Assembly (NCBI RefSeq): GCF_000282575.1
Contig: NZ_AKJA01000043.1
Coordinates: forward strand, 1 to 36,148
Source of the DNA: Herbaspirillum sp. YR522
GTDB lineage: Bacteria; Pseudomonadota; Gammaproteobacteria; Burkholderiales; Burkholderiaceae_D
Reading direction: 5' to 3'
Length of the DNA: 36,148 bases
The notes under the pieces were generated by a model. It worked only from the letters and a program-made list of their open reading frames with translations, did not search any database and was not told the origin of the DNA. The position numbers and the translations under genes were made by a program. Of this stretch, positions 15,867-24,873 are shown in pieces; the first letter of the stretch is position 1, and every line of letters begins with the position of its first letter.

Positions 15867-16007
15867 TCACGCCGCTCCGGTGACGCTGATGCCGATGAGC
15901 ACTGCCGCCACCGACATCAGCAGGTACTGGCTGCCCATGTCGAGCGAGGCGCCCCCGGAAAAGCCGGCGATGAGCAACCCGGCAGCAGCGTGGCACCATG
16001 GCACCAT
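15867..16007 (-). pseudogene. remnant of an RbsC-type ABC sugar-transporter permease
   Basis: The minus-strand frame from 16007 to the stop at 15867 reads A-A-G-L-L-I-A-G-F-S-G-G-A-S-L-D-M-G-S-Q, then Y-L-L-M-S-V-A-A-V-L-I-G-I-S-V-T-G. This is the conserved segment of ribose-type permeases (A-G-x-L-x-x-G-x-x-x-x-A-S-L-x-M-G-x-x-Y-L-L-x-S-I-A-A-V-V-I-G-G-T-S). Only about 45 of the usual 320 residues remain; both ends are missing. It lies in the same frame as and directly upstream of the lactonase gene, and SMP-30 genes often sit beside such ABC transporters, so this is probably what is left of a decayed sugar operon. Confidence 0.7.
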
Positions 16008-16175
16008 GGCGCGGGGTGAAACAGGTCATCTTGTCTCTATCGTTTTTATCGAGCCTGCGCGGTCACGCAAGGTGCGGGTCATTGCTCGTCTTGTTCATTG
16101 CCAACCCGGCCCCGGCGATGCCAAAGGCCGGGGCGATGACATTTTCATCATAGGGAGCGCCCAAAGGGAAGTCAA

Positions 16176-16188
16176 CTGGTCGGACCAG
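16176..16188. promoter_or_regulatory. perfect 13-bp palindrome CTGGTCGGACCAG, possible GntR/FadR-type operator
   Basis: The core TGGTCxGACCA matches the operator type bound by FadR/FCD regulators of the GntR family, many of which control sugar-acid genes. It lies between the permease remnant and hemN, about 170 bp upstream of the remnant. No GntR gene is in the window, so the link is inferred. Confidence 0.4.
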
Positions 16189-16259
16189 AGGGCCTGGCCT
16201 GCCGCATGTAAAGATCCGAGGCCGCGCCTGGCGTGCCGTGGCGCGTCATCGGCGCCTGC

Positions 16260-16273
16260 TTGATGCATATCAA
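16260..16273 (+). promoter_or_regulatory. FNR box of hemN
   Basis: TTGATGCATATCAA matches the FNR consensus TTGATNNNNATCAA perfectly. If it is centred at -41.5, the start would be at 16308 and the -10 at 16296-16301, which reads TATCCT (TAnnnT). The hemN ATG follows 38 bp later. This is class II FNR promoter geometry. Confidence 0.85.
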
Positions 16274-16345
16274 GGCGGGCAGCGGACGGGCATCCTATCC
16301 TGCAATCTCCGATCAATTCCCGCCTCGCTCGGCCAGGAGCATTCC

Positions 16346-17779
16346 ATGCAAGTCGCCTCATCGTCCCTGACGTACCATTCATCCAGCCTGGCCGGCATGA
16401 GCAACAGCGTGCTGCGCAAGATGGACCAGCGCGGGCCGCGCTACACGTCCTATCCGACGGCCGACCGCTTCAACGCCGACTTCGCCGTCACCGACTACCT
16501 GCATGCGGTCAACGACCGGCGCAGCATGGGCGCCTGGCGCGCCTTGTCGCTGTACCTGCACATTCCATTCTGCGACACCATCTGCTACTACTGTGCCTGC
16601 AACAAGATCGTGACGAAGAATCGCGCCAAGGCCTCGCTCTACCTGAGCTATCTCAAGCGCGAGATCAGCATGCAGGGTTCGCTGTTTGCCGGCATGAACC
16701 AGGTCGAGCAACTGCATTTCGGCGGCGGCACGCCGACCTACCTGTCGGACCAGCAGATGGGCGACCTGATGGCGCACATCCGTGGCAGCTTCGCGCTGGC
16801 GCCCGACCACGTGGGTGAATACTCGATCGAGATCGATCCGCGCACGGTGTCAGTCGAGCGTGTGCATTCGCTGCGCGCCCAGGGCTTCAACCGGCTCAGC
16901 CTGGGCGTGCAGGATTTCGACGCCGAGGTGCAGCGGGCGGTCAATCGCATCCAGCCCGAAGCCGACACCCTGGCGGTGATGGCGGCGGCCCGCGCGGCCG
17001 GCTTCGGCTCCATCAGCATCGACTTGATCTACGGCCTGCCGCGCCAGAACGTGATGTCGATGTCGCAGACCCTGGCCAAGGTGATCGCCGCCGGCCCCGA
17101 CCGCATCGCCGTCTACAACTATGCGCACATGCCGCAGCTGTTCAAGACCCAGCGCCAGATCGACGAGAGCGAGCTGCCCAGCGCCGACAGCAAGCTCGAC
17201 ATGTTGTCGCTGTGCATCCGCCAGTTGACCGCCGCCGGTTACGTCTACATCGGCATGGATCACTTCGCCAAGCCCGACGACGACCTGGCCATCGCCCAGC
17301 GCCAGGGTCGGCTGCACCGCAATTTCCAGGGGTATTCGACGCACTCCGAGAGCGACCTGGTGGCGTGCGGCGTGTCGGCCATCAGTGCCGTCGGCGGCAG
17401 CTACAGCCAGAACGAAAAGACGCTCGACGGCTACTATGCGCGGCTGGAAAACTCGACCTTGCCGATTGCCCGGGGCATCCGGCTGGGCATGGACGATGTG
17501 CTGCGGCGGCTGATCATCCAGCGCCTGATGTGCAACTTCGAGTTGTCGATCAGCTCGCTGGAGATCGCCTACCCGATCGTGTTCCGGGATTACTTTGCCG
17601 CCGAGATGGACATGCTGCGCGCGCTGGAGCAGGACGGCCTGATTCGCATCGAGCCCGAATGGATCACGGTCGAGCCCAAGGGCCGGCTCCTCATTCGCAA
17701 TATCTGCATGGTGTTCGACCGCTACCTCAAGCAAGACCGCGAGCAGGCGGCGCCGCAACGCTATTCGCAAACCGTCTGA
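16346..17779 (+). CDS. hemN: oxygen-independent coproporphyrinogen III dehydrogenase
   Basis: A 477-residue radical SAM enzyme. It converts coproporphyrinogen III to protoporphyrinogen IX in haem synthesis without oxygen, in the cytosol. The cluster motif C-D-T-I-C-Y-Y-C (C76, C80, C83) is the HemN form CX3CX2C, followed by a further cysteine at 85. Also present: G-P-R-Y-T-S-Y-P-T-A near the start (diagnostic of true HemN rather than HemW), F-G-G-G-T-P-T-Y for SAM binding, and the C-terminal HemN domain. AGGAGC precedes the ATG at 16346; the upstream frame is non-coding. A perfect FNR box upstream agrees with induction at low oxygen, when cbb3 oxidase haem must be made. Confidence 0.97.
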   Translation: MQVASSSLTYHSSSLAGMSNSVLRKMDQRGPRYTSYPTADRFNADFAVTDYLHAVNDRRSMGAWRALSLYLHIPFCDTICYYCACNKIVTKNRAKASLYLSYLKREISMQGSLFAGMNQVEQLHFGGGTPTYLSDQQMGDLMAHIRGSFALAPDHVGEYSIEIDPRTVSVERVHSLRAQGFNRLSLGVQDFDAEVQRAVNRIQPEADTLAVMAAARAAGFGSISIDLIYGLPRQNVMSMSQTLAKVIAAGPDRIAVYNYAHMPQLFKTQRQIDESELPSADSKLDMLSLCIRQLTAAGYVYIGMDHFAKPDDDLAIAQRQGRLHRNFQGYSTHSESDLVACGVSAISAVGGSYSQNEKTLDGYYARLENSTLPIARGIRLGMDDVLRRLIIQRLMCNFELSISSLEIAYPIVFRDYFAAEMDMLRALEQDGLIRIEPEWITVEPKGRLLIRNICMVFDRYLKQDREQAAPQRYSQTV

Positions 17780-17792
17780 TGGCGAGCCGGGC

Positions 17793-18599
17793 ATGAACCT
17801 GTTGCCGCTATGGCTGGTAGGGCTGATGGGCAGCGTGCACTGCCTGGCCATGTGTGGCGGGATCGTTGGCGCGCTCAGCGGCGCCGGGGGGACGGCCCCG
17901 GCACCGCTGCTGCGCTACAAGCTCTCCGGCGGCGCCGTGCGAGCGTCCAGGCCGGCGCTGGTCAATGACGAAATCGTGCGCGTGCTGGGCTACAACCTGG
18001 GGCGCCTGGCCAGTTATGCCTGCGCCGGTGCGCTCGCCGGTGGCATCGCCGGCGGCCTGCTGCGCGGGGCCGACGTACTGGGCTGGATGCTGCCGCTGCA
18101 GCAGGCCGCCTATGTCGCCGTGAACCTGATGCTGGTGGCCCTGGGACTGCACCTGGGGCAGTGGTGGAGCGGCGTGGCGCGGCTGGAACACCTGGGCCAG
18201 CGTGCCTGGCGCGCGTTGCGTCCGCTCACGGTGCGCTTGCTGCCGGTCGACTCGGCCGCCAAGGCACTGCTGCTGGGCGGGCTCTGGGGCTGGCTGCCCT
18301 GTGGCATGGTCTACAGCGCCTTGCTCAGCGCCATGCTGGCCGGCGACGCGGTGCGCGGTGCGCTTTGCATGCTGGCCTTCGGCGCCGGCACCTTGCCCAT
18401 GCTGCTGGCCGCCGGCGTCTCGGGCGCGCGGCTGCGGCGCCTGGCAGGTGGCGCCGGCTGTCGTCGGCTGGCTGGATCGGTGGTGTTGTGCTTCGGCCTG
18501 CTGGGCCTGTGGCGGGCGGCCGGATTCGGTGCGCTCGGCATGGCGCGCGTCTGGCTGGACGTGCTGTGCATCACGCCGGCTCACGCAAGCTTGCCATGA
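17793..18599 (+). CDS. TauE/SafE-like (DsbD_2-type) membrane protein of the cco locus
   Basis: A 268-residue protein with about six helices. The N-terminus G-L-M-G-S-V-H-C-L-A-M-C-G-G carries a conserved H-C-x3-C-G-G motif in or near the first helix, repeated in spirit by G-W-L-P-C-G-M-V-Y-S in the middle, both typical of the DsbD_2/SafE group found in cbb3 oxidase clusters. A role in metal (copper) handling or redox supply for oxidase assembly is proposed for relatives but is not shown. It starts 13 bp after hemN and overlaps ccoI by 4 bp (ATGA), so hemN, this gene, ccoI and ccoS form one operon. Confidence 0.88.
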   Translation: MNLLPLWLVGLMGSVHCLAMCGGIVGALSGAGGTAPAPLLRYKLSGGAVRASRPALVNDEIVRVLGYNLGRLASYACAGALAGGIAGGLLRGADVLGWMLPLQQAAYVAVNLMLVALGLHLGQWWSGVARLEHLGQRAWRALRPLTVRLLPVDSAAKALLLGGLWGWLPCGMVYSALLSAMLAGDAVRGALCMLAFGAGTLPMLLAAGVSGARLRRLAGGAGCRRLAGSVVLCFGLLGLWRAAGFGALGMARVWLDVLCITPAHASLP

Positions 18600-21073
18600 A
18601 CGCCCCGGCGCTCTGCTTTCATTGTGGCCAGCCGCTGGACGGCCCCGGCTTGCAACTCGACATCGGTGGCGCCCTGCGCGACCTGTGCTGCGTCGGTTGC
18701 CACAGCGTGGCCGCACTGATCGTAGAGGCTGGCTGCGACGAGTTCTACCTGCGTCGCTCGGCGCCATCGGCGCGGGTGCCGCCCGAGCAACTGGTGCCGG
18801 CCGAACTGGCGTTGTTCGACACCATCGACGGCGCTGCGCCCGGTGCCGCCGGCGATACGCTGGTGCTGTCGGTCGACGGTTTGCGCTGCGCCGCCTGCGT
18901 CTGGTTGATCGAGCGCTACCTGTTGCGTTTGCCGGGGGTGGCCGCGGCCGAGTTGAACGTGGCCACCGGTCGCCTGGGCATCCAGCGCGACGCGGCGCGT
19001 TGCCCGACCTCGCTCATCCTCGGTGGCCTGCGCCGGCTGGGCTACGTGGCCTACCCGTTCGATCCGCTGCGCCAGGGCGAGCAGGCACGGCGCACCACGC
19101 GCCGGCTGTTTCGCCAGTTGTTCGTCGCCGGCATGTCGATGATGCAGGTGATGATGTATGCCATCCCGGTCTACCTGACCCGGGACGGCATCGAGCCCGA
19201 GATGATGGCGCTGATGCGCTGGGCCAGCCTGCTGCTGACCATTCCGGCGGTGTGCTATTCGGCATTGCCGTTTTTCAGCGGCGCCTGGGCCGGCTTGCGC
19301 GCCCGGACACCGGGCATGGACCTGCCGGTCGCCATCGGCATCGCTGCGGCCTTCGGCGCCAGTGTCGTGGCCACCTTCCGCGGCCAAGGCGAGATCTGGT
19401 TCGACAGCGTATCGATGTTCATCTTCCTGCTGCTGGCCAGCCGCTATCTCGAAAGCGCCGCGCGGCGCCGCTCGGCCAGTGCGCTGGAGCGCATGCACCA
19501 GGCATTTCCGGCCTCGGCACTGAGGCTGGACGATTATCCTGCTCGCCAGTCCACGACCCCGGTGGCGGCGCGGCAATTGCGGGTCGGCGACGTGATCCTG
19601 GCCCGTCCCGGCGACACCATTGCCGCCGATGGCGAACTGCTCGATGACGGCGCCGAACTCGACCTGTCGCTGCTCACCGGCGAAAGCCGGCCGCAACGCA
19701 TGGCGCCCGGACAAGCGGTGCCGGGTGGTGCGCTCAACGTCGGCCATCCGGTGCTGGTGCGGGTCAGTCGCACCAGCGACGACAGCACCCTGGCGGCTAT
19801 CACACGCCTGGCCGAGCAGGCCGGCGCCGCGCGCCCGGCGCTGGCGCAGTGGGCCGATGTCGTGGCCTCGCGTTTCGTGCTGGCCCTGCTGGTGCTGGCG
19901 GCGGCCACCTTCGTGGCATGGCGGTTGATCGATCCCGCGCATGCCTGGTCGAGCGCCATTGCGGTGCTGGTGGTGTCGTGTCCCTGCGCCCTGTCGCTGG
20001 CCACGCCGTCGGCGCTGGCCGCGGCCACCGACCGGCTGTTGCGCGAAGGCATGCTGGTGGTGCGGGGGCGGGTGCTGGAAGCCCTGCAACGGGCCGATAC
20101 CATCATCTTCGACAAGACCGGCACGCTGACCGAGGGACGTCCGCAGCTGGTGCGCATCGTCCCGGCGACGTCCGTCACCACGGCGCCCCAGCTGCTGGCA
20201 TTGGCGGCTGGCCTGGAAAGGGGCAGCCTGCATCCGCTGGCGCGGGCATTGTGCGACCAGGCCGAGCGTGGCGGCATAGCGGCCGCGCCCTGCGAGGCGC
20301 TGCAATCGATGACCGCGCACGGGATGCAGGCCGACATCGGTGGCCGCACCCACCGCATCGGCTCGCAGGCCTTCGTGGCAGGCCTGTGTGGGCAGCCGCT
20401 GCCAGCGTCATTGCAACTGCCGGCCGCAGCCGGCGCCGGCAGTGTGTACCTGGGCGACCAGCATGGCTGGCTGGGGCGCATCGACCTGGCCGACAGCCTG
20501 CGTGCCGACGCGGTGGCGACCGTCGCGGCGTTTCGTGCGCGCGGCATGCGCACGGTCTTGCTCAGCGGCGACCGCAGCGACGTCTGTGCCGCCGTCGGTA
20601 CCCGCGCCGGGATCGACCAGGTGGTCGCCGACTGCACGCCCGGGCAGAAGCTGGCGTACGTACGCGCACTGCAGGCCACGGGCGCGGTGGTGGCCATCGT
20701 CGGCGACGGCATCAACGATGCCGCCATGCTGCGCGCGGCCGATGTGTCGTTTGCCATGCGGCGGGGTGCGGCGCTGGCCCAGGTCAGCGCCGATGCGGTA
20801 GTGATGTCGGATCGCCTGCACACGCTGGTCGCTTGCAGCGACATGGCCACCCGCACCATGCGCGTGGTGCGCCAGAACCTGGCATGGGCGGCGGCCTACA
20901 ACCTGCTGGCCATTCCGGCGGCGGCAATTGGCTGGCTCGACCCATGGATGTCGGCGGTGGGCATGTCGCTCAGTTCCCTGCTGGTGGTGGGCAATGCATT
21001 GCGACTGAGCCGGGTGACCCGCCGCCGTCCGGCCCAGGCGCTGGCCGAACCGGTGCTGCAGGGGGCTGGCTGA
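18596..21073 (+). CDS. ccoI: cbb3-oxidase-associated copper-exporting P-type ATPase
   Basis: An 825-residue P1B-type ATPase that delivers copper for CuB of the cbb3 oxidase. Order of parts: N-terminal cysteine cluster typical of CcoI/FixI (C7-F-H-C10 and C31-C32-V-G-C35), heavy-metal domain with C-A-A-C at 98-101, membrane helices, actuator T-G-E-S at 361-364, C-P-C at 462-464 in the ion path, phosphorylation motif D-K-T-G-T at 506-510, S-L-H-P at 544-547 and G-D-G-I-N-D at 703-708. All catalytic residues are present. The start overlaps the previous stop and the end overlaps ccoS (TGATG), indicating translational coupling. Confidence 0.97.
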   Translation: MNAPALCFHCGQPLDGPGLQLDIGGALRDLCCVGCHSVAALIVEAGCDEFYLRRSAPSARVPPEQLVPAELALFDTIDGAAPGAAGDTLVLSVDGLRCAACVWLIERYLLRLPGVAAAELNVATGRLGIQRDAARCPTSLILGGLRRLGYVAYPFDPLRQGEQARRTTRRLFRQLFVAGMSMMQVMMYAIPVYLTRDGIEPEMMALMRWASLLLTIPAVCYSALPFFSGAWAGLRARTPGMDLPVAIGIAAAFGASVVATFRGQGEIWFDSVSMFIFLLLASRYLESAARRRSASALERMHQAFPASALRLDDYPARQSTTPVAARQLRVGDVILARPGDTIAADGELLDDGAELDLSLLTGESRPQRMAPGQAVPGGALNVGHPVLVRVSRTSDDSTLAAITRLAEQAGAARPALAQWADVVASRFVLALLVLAAATFVAWRLIDPAHAWSSAIAVLVVSCPCALSLATPSALAAATDRLLREGMLVVRGRVLEALQRADTIIFDKTGTLTEGRPQLVRIVPATSVTTAPQLLALAAGLERGSLHPLARALCDQAERGGIAAAPCEALQSMTAHGMQADIGGRTHRIGSQAFVAGLCGQPLPASLQLPAAAGAGSVYLGDQHGWLGRIDLADSLRADAVATVAAFRARGMRTVLLSGDRSDVCAAVGTRAGIDQVVADCTPGQKLAYVRALQATGAVVAIVGDGINDAAMLRAADVSFAMRRGAALAQVSADAVVMSDRLHTLVACSDMATRTMRVVRQNLAWAAAYNLLAIPAAAIGWLDPWMSAVGMSLSSLLVVGNALRLSRVTRRRPAQALAEPVLQGAG

Positions 21074-21258
21074 TGGAAGCCCTTTACCTGCTCATCCCGT
21101 TGAGCACCGCACTGGTGTTCCTGGCGATCTGGATTTTCTTTCGTGCCAGCGACGGCGGCCAGTTCGACGATCTCGAGGGGCCTGCGCTGCGTATCCTGCA
21201 TGACGACGATACCGCCCTGGTGCAGTCATCGGCGGCGCCTTCACCGCCGTCGTCGTGA
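21073..21258 (+). CDS. ccoS: cbb3 oxidase maturation protein CcoS
   Basis: A 61-residue protein with one N-terminal membrane helix ([20 protein letters not shown]) followed by the family tag [14 protein letters not shown]. CcoS is required for cofactor insertion into the cbb3 oxidase. Its ATG overlaps the ccoI stop by one base. The last 20 residues ([10 protein letters not shown] end) are not conserved. A hairpin (21264-21280) follows the stop, then repeats. Confidence 0.95.
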   Translation: MEALYLLIPLSTALVFLAIWIFFRASDGGQFDDLEGPALRILHDDDTALVQSSAAPSPPSS

Positions 21259-21596
21259 TGTGCGGCCGGCATTGCCGGCCTTCGATCGGATCAGCGCAGG
21301 CCCTTCGCAGGCTTGCGACAGGCCCTTCGACCGGCTCATGACAGGCTTCGATACAGCGCTACGCGCTTACTCAGCCCGAACGGTGTTCTTTGGGCAGGAC
21401 AAACGGGTGCAACGGACTAGGCGGTCCCAAGTAGTTCTTGATGCAAAAAAAGCGCGACAGATAGCGCCACGCGATACCAAGCCCGATGCCGAATGGGGAA
21501 AGCGTGGCCGCGTTGCCGATGGCATCGGGCTTGGTACCGTGGCCGCACAACCGCAAAGGGGATGCAAGAAAGCATTTTGTGTCGCTTCTTCCCATT
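21259..21596. repeat. repeat-filled gap between ccoS and ccoN
   Basis: Non-coding 338 bp. Contents in order: hairpin GGCCGGC-ATT-GCCGGCC (21264-21280); three near copies of a short GACAGGC-CTTCG-A unit (about 21296-21359); the string GACAGGCTTCGATACAG, also found at the window's right end; and the inverted repeat at 21475-21536. The segment from 21490 (CGAATGGGGAAAGCGTGGCC onwards) recurs at about 35995-36047. It looks like a mosaic of interspersed intergenic repeats inserted between two parts of the oxidase locus. Open frames across it are chance frames. Confidence 0.7.
21475..21536. repeat. perfect 16-bp inverted repeat with 30-bp spacer
   Basis: TACCAAGCCCGATGCC (21475-21490) and its exact complement GGCATCGGGCTTGGTA (21521-21536) flank 30 bp beginning GAATGGGGAAAGC. 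The right arm and spacer have a counterpart at 35995-36047; the left arm does not. Confidence 0.8.
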
Positions 21597-21638
21597 TTGA
21601 TACACGTCAATGCCCCCACCGGGGCTCCCCCGTAAGCT
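21597..21638 (+). promoter_or_regulatory. FNR box and -10 of ccoNOQP
   Basis: TTGATACACGTCAA (21597-21610) is an FNR/Anr-type site with one departure from the strict palindrome. Centring it at -41.5 puts the start at 21645 and the -10 at 21633-21638, which reads TAAGCT (TAnnnT). The GTG of ccoN is 32 bp downstream. The repeat block ends just upstream, so ccoNOQP has its own oxygen-controlled promoter. Confidence 0.82.
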
Positions 21639-21676
21639 CGACCCGGACAAGTATCCAACACAGTGGGGAGGGTTTC

Positions 21677-23104
21677 GTGAGCAAAGAACTTAGCTACAAC
21701 TACCAGGTAGTACGCCAGTTTTCGGTGGCGACGATCCTGTGGGGCGTAGTCGGCATGCTGGTGGGCGTAGTGATCGCCGCCCAGCTGGCCTGGCCGGAAT
21801 TGAACATGGGCATACCGTGGCTCAGCTTCGGCCGGCTGCGGCCATTGCATACCAATGCGGTCATCTTCGCCTTCGGCGGCAGTGCATTGATGGCCACCTC
21901 GTACTATGTCGTGCAGCGCACCTGCCAGGTGCGGCTGTTCTGCGACTGGCTGGCCGCCTTTACATTCTGGGGCTGGCAGGTGGTGATCGTGGCGGCGGCC
22001 GTCACGCTGCCCATGGGGCTGACACGCGGCAAGGAATACGCCGAACTCGAATGGCCCATCACCATCCTCATCGCCGTGGTCTGGGTCGCCTATGCGCTGG
22101 TGTTCTTCGGCACCATCGTCAAGCGCCGCGTCCAGCACATCTACGTCGCCAACTGGTTCTACGGCGCCTTCATCATCGCCGTCGCCCTGCTGCATATCGT
22201 CAACGGCATGACCATGCCGGCCACCCTCACCAAGTCGTACTCGATGTACAGCGGCGCCCAGGACGCGATGATCCAGTGGTGGTACGGTCACAATGCGGTG
22301 GGCTTCTTCCTGACCGCCGGCTTCCTGGGGATGATGTACTACTTCATTCCCAAGCAGGTCAATCGCCCGGTGTACTCGTATCGCCTGTCGATCGTGCATT
22401 TCTGGGCCCTGATCTTCACCTACATGTGGGCCGGCCCGCACCACCTGCACTACACCGCCTTGCCCGACTGGACGCAGTCGTTGGGCATGGTGTTCTCGCT
22501 GATCCTGCTGGCGCCATCCTGGGGCGGCATGATCAACGGCATGATGACCCTGTCGGGTGCCTGGCACCAACTGCGCACCGACCCGATCCTGAAGTTCCTG
22601 GTGGTGTCGCTGTCGTTCTACGGCATGGCCACTTTCGAAGGCCCGATGATGGCCATCAAGACCGTCAACGCCTTGTCGCACTACACCGACTGGACCATCG
22701 GCCACGTCCACGCCGGCGCCTTGGGCTGGGTCGGATTCATCACCATGGGGTCGATGTACTACCTGATCCCGCGCCTGTCGGGCAAGACCGAGATGTGGAG
22801 TCGCGACCTGGTCGAGATCCACTTCTGGGTCGCCACCATCGGCATCGTGCTCTACATCGCCGCGATGTGGATCGCCGGCGTCATGCAAGGCCTGATGTGG
22901 CGCGCCGTCAATAGCGACGGCACCTTGACCTACACCTTCGTCGAGAGCGTCAAGGCAACTTATCCGTACTACGTGATCCGCCTGGTCGGGGGACTGATGT
23001 ACCTGGCCGGCATGCTGGTCATGGCCTACAACACGGTGCGCACGATGTGGGGCACCAGGTTGGCGCATGCGCCGATTCCGGCGGTCGCGCCGGCCATGCA
23101 TTGA
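21677..23104 (+). CDS. ccoN: cbb3-type cytochrome c oxidase subunit I
   Basis: A 475-residue, 12-helix catalytic subunit that reduces oxygen to water and pumps protons. Haem and CuB ligands are visible: [12 protein letters not shown] (low-spin haem b histidine), [11 protein letters not shown] (CuB histidine), [12 protein letters not shown] (two CuB histidines) and [11 protein letters not shown] (haem b3 and low-spin haem ligands). The start is GTG at 21677 with GGGAGGG six bases before it; the protein begins S-K-E-L-S-Y-N-Y-Q. First gene of ccoNOQP, 12 bp before ccoO. Confidence 0.97.
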   Translation: MSKELSYNYQVVRQFSVATILWGVVGMLVGVVIAAQLAWPELNMGIPWLSFGRLRPLHTNAVIFAFGGSALMATSYYVVQRTCQVRLFCDWLAAFTFWGWQVVIVAAAVTLPMGLTRGKEYAELEWPITILIAVVWVAYALVFFGTIVKRRVQHIYVANWFYGAFIIAVALLHIVNGMTMPATLTKSYSMYSGAQDAMIQWWYGHNAVGFFLTAGFLGMMYYFIPKQVNRPVYSYRLSIVHFWALIFTYMWAGPHHLHYTALPDWTQSLGMVFSLILLAPSWGGMINGMMTLSGAWHQLRTDPILKFLVVSLSFYGMATFEGPMMAIKTVNALSHYTDWTIGHVHAGALGWVGFITMGSMYYLIPRLSGKTEMWSRDLVEIHFWVATIGIVLYIAAMWIAGVMQGLMWRAVNSDGTLTYTFVESVKATYPYYVIRLVGGLMYLAGMLVMAYNTVRTMWGTRLAHAPIPAVAPAMH

Positions 23105-23116
23105 TTGGGGAAAGCA

Positions 23117-23731
23117 ATGAAGTTTTCACATGAATGGATCGAAAAGAATCCCTGGCTGCTGATCGCGCTGGTGGTACTGGTGGTAAGCGTGGGCGGGCTG
23201 GCCGAGATCGTGCCGCTGTTCTTCCAGAAGTCGACCACCGAGCCGATCGCCGGCTTGAAACCCTACCCGGCGTTGCGCCTGGCCGGCCGCGACGTCTACA
23301 TCCGCGAGGGCTGCTTCAATTGCCATTCGCAGATGATTCGCCCGCTGCGCGCCGAGACCGAGCGTTATGGGCACTATTCGGTGGCCGGCGAATCGGTGTA
23401 CGACAACCCGTTCCAGTGGGGCTCCAAGCGTACCGGGCCGGACCTGGCGCGGGTCGGCGGGCGCTACAGCGACGAATGGCATCGCGCCCACCTGCACAAT
23501 CCGCGCGACGTGGTGCCCGAGTCGAACATGCCGGCCTATCCATGGCTGGAGCGAGCCCGGCTCGACCACTACGACATCGGCGCCCGCATGCGTGCCTTGA
23601 AACGCCTGGGCCACCCCTATACCGACGAAGAGATCGCCGCCGCGCCGGCAGCGCTGGCGGGCAAGACCGAACAGGATGCGTTGATCGCCTACCTGCAGGA
23701 ACTGGGCGTGTTGATCAAGGCGGAGAGATAA
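23117..23731 (+). CDS. ccoO: cbb3-type cytochrome c oxidase subunit II (mono-haem)
   Basis: A 204-residue membrane-anchored cytochrome c: one helix at about 13-33, then the haem c site C-F-N-C-H at 66-70, and a distal methionine region (S-N-M-P-A-Y-P-W). It passes electrons from CcoP to CcoN in the periplasm. The start at 23117 follows GGGGAAA; a TTG at 23105 in frame is not needed. Length is normal for the family. Confidence 0.97.
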   Translation: MKFSHEWIEKNPWLLIALVVLVVSVGGLAEIVPLFFQKSTTEPIAGLKPYPALRLAGRDVYIREGCFNCHSQMIRPLRAETERYGHYSVAGESVYDNPFQWGSKRTGPDLARVGGRYSDEWHRAHLHNPRDVVPESNMPAYPWLERARLDHYDIGARMRALKRLGHPYTDEEIAAAPAALAGKTEQDALIAYLQELGVLIKAER

Positions 23732-23735
23732 GAAC

Positions 23736-23939
23736 ATGAACATCGCAACATTGACCGACGCCCGCGCCCTCATCACGCTGGCCAGTTTCGTCACCTTCAT
23801 CGGCATCATCTGGTGGACCTACGTCAGCCACAAGCCGGCAGACTTCAGCCAGGCCGCCATGCTGCCGTTCGCCGACGGTGATATCGGCCAGCCGGCAGCG
23901 CCCGCGCACGCCAGCGGCAGGGAGGTGCGCCATGGCTGA
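23736..23939 (+). CDS. ccoQ: cbb3 oxidase small subunit CcoQ
   Basis: A 67-residue protein with a single helix (L-I-T-L-A-S-F-V-T-F-I-G-I-I-W-W-T-Y) followed by a F-S-Q-A-A-M-L-P-F motif typical of CcoQ/FixQ, which stabilises the complex by holding CcoP. It begins four bases after the ccoO stop and overlaps ccoP by 8 bp. Confidence 0.93.
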   Translation: MNIATLTDARALITLASFVTFIGIIWWTYVSHKPADFSQAAMLPFADGDIGQPAAPAHASGREVRHG

Positions 23940-24864
23940 TTTCACCAGCGGATTCTGGAACATCTGGATCATCGTGCTGACCGTACTGGGCATCGCCGGC
24001 TGCGCCTTGCTGCTCTGGCAGCAGTCCAGCTGGAAGGTCAGGCGCGACGACCAGGGCGCGCCGGGCAACACCACCGGCCACGTCTGGGACGAAGACATCA
24101 CCGAACTCAACAACCCATTGCCGCGCTGGTGGATGTGGATGTTCTACCTGAGCATCGTGTTCTCGATCGGCTACCTGGTGCTGTATCCGGGCTTGGGCAA
24201 CTTTGCCGGCACCTTGGGCTGGAAGTCGACCGGCGAACTGGCCCGGGATGTGCGCCAGGCCAATGCCGAGATCGGCCCGCTGTATGAGCGCTACCTGCGG
24301 CAGGACCTCAAGCAGGTCGCCAGCGATGCCCAGGCGCAGGCCATCGGCGAACGCCTGTTCCTGACCTATTGCGCCCAGTGCCATGGTTCGGACGCCCGCG
24401 GCAACAAGGGCTTTCCCAACCTGACCGACGGCGACTGGTTGCATGGCGGCGAGCCCGAGACCATCAAGCAGACCATCATGAACGGTCGCCACGGCGTGAT
24501 GCCACCGATGGGCGCGGCCGTGGGCAGCGACAAGGATATCGATAACGTCGCCCACTACGTGCTGAGCCTGTCGGAATCGACCCACGACCCGATCAAGGCC
24601 GAACTGGGCAAGTCGAAGTTCGTGGCCTGCATGGCCTGCCACGGCGCCGGCGGCAAAGGCAATCCGATGCTGGGCGCGCCCAACCTGTCGGACAAGATCT
24701 GGCTCTACGGCGGCAGCCTCGACACCATCAAGGAAACCATCGTGCGCGGGCGCGACAACACCATGCCCGCCTTCGGCGATTTCCTGGGCGAGCCGCGGGT
24801 GCATGTGCTGGCCGCCTACGTCTGGAGCCTGTCGAACCGGCCCAGCAATGCGGGTGCGAAGTAA
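23932..24864 (+). CDS. ccoP: cbb3-type cytochrome c oxidase subunit III (di-haem)
   Basis: A 310-residue protein with two helices (about 8-29 and 66-88) and two cytochrome c domains, haem sites C-A-Q-C-H at 147-151 and C-M-A-C-H at 233-237, each with a later methionine (M-P-P-M and T-M-P-A-F). It receives electrons from soluble cytochromes. The ATG at 23932 (M-A-D-F-T-S-G-F-W) overlaps the end of ccoQ; GGAGG lies nine bases upstream. The pre-helix-2 motif N-N-P-L-P-R-W-W is typical. Confidence 0.97.
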   Translation: MADFTSGFWNIWIIVLTVLGIAGCALLLWQQSSWKVRRDDQGAPGNTTGHVWDEDITELNNPLPRWWMWMFYLSIVFSIGYLVLYPGLGNFAGTLGWKSTGELARDVRQANAEIGPLYERYLRQDLKQVASDAQAQAIGERLFLTYCAQCHGSDARGNKGFPNLTDGDWLHGGEPETIKQTIMNGRHGVMPPMGAAVGSDKDIDNVAHYVLSLSESTHDPIKAELGKSKFVACMACHGAGGKGNPMLGAPNLSDKIWLYGGSLDTIKETIVRGRDNTMPAFGDFLGEPRVHVLAAYVWSLSNRPSNAGAK

Positions 24865-24873
24865 ATGATCCCA

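Larger units (their letters stand above)
16008..16345. other. hemN upstream region: hairpin, GntR-like palindrome and FNR box
   Basis: The 338-bp gap has no supported gene. It contains a hairpin (16109-16116 with 16127-16134, GCCCCGGC/GCCGGGGC), the palindrome at 16176-16188 and the FNR box at 16260-16273. The frame at 16095-16382 on the minus strand has no recognisable product. Confidence 0.5.

Noticed and set aside
16095..16382. 95-codon minus-strand frame upstream of hemN
   Set aside because: Contains the GntR-like palindrome, the FNR box and the hemN start; no recognisable product.
21371..23101. 576-codon open frame on the minus strand opposite ccoN
   Set aside because: Antisense shadow of a high-GC gene, rich in His, Asp and Gln, with no start signal or recognisable domain.
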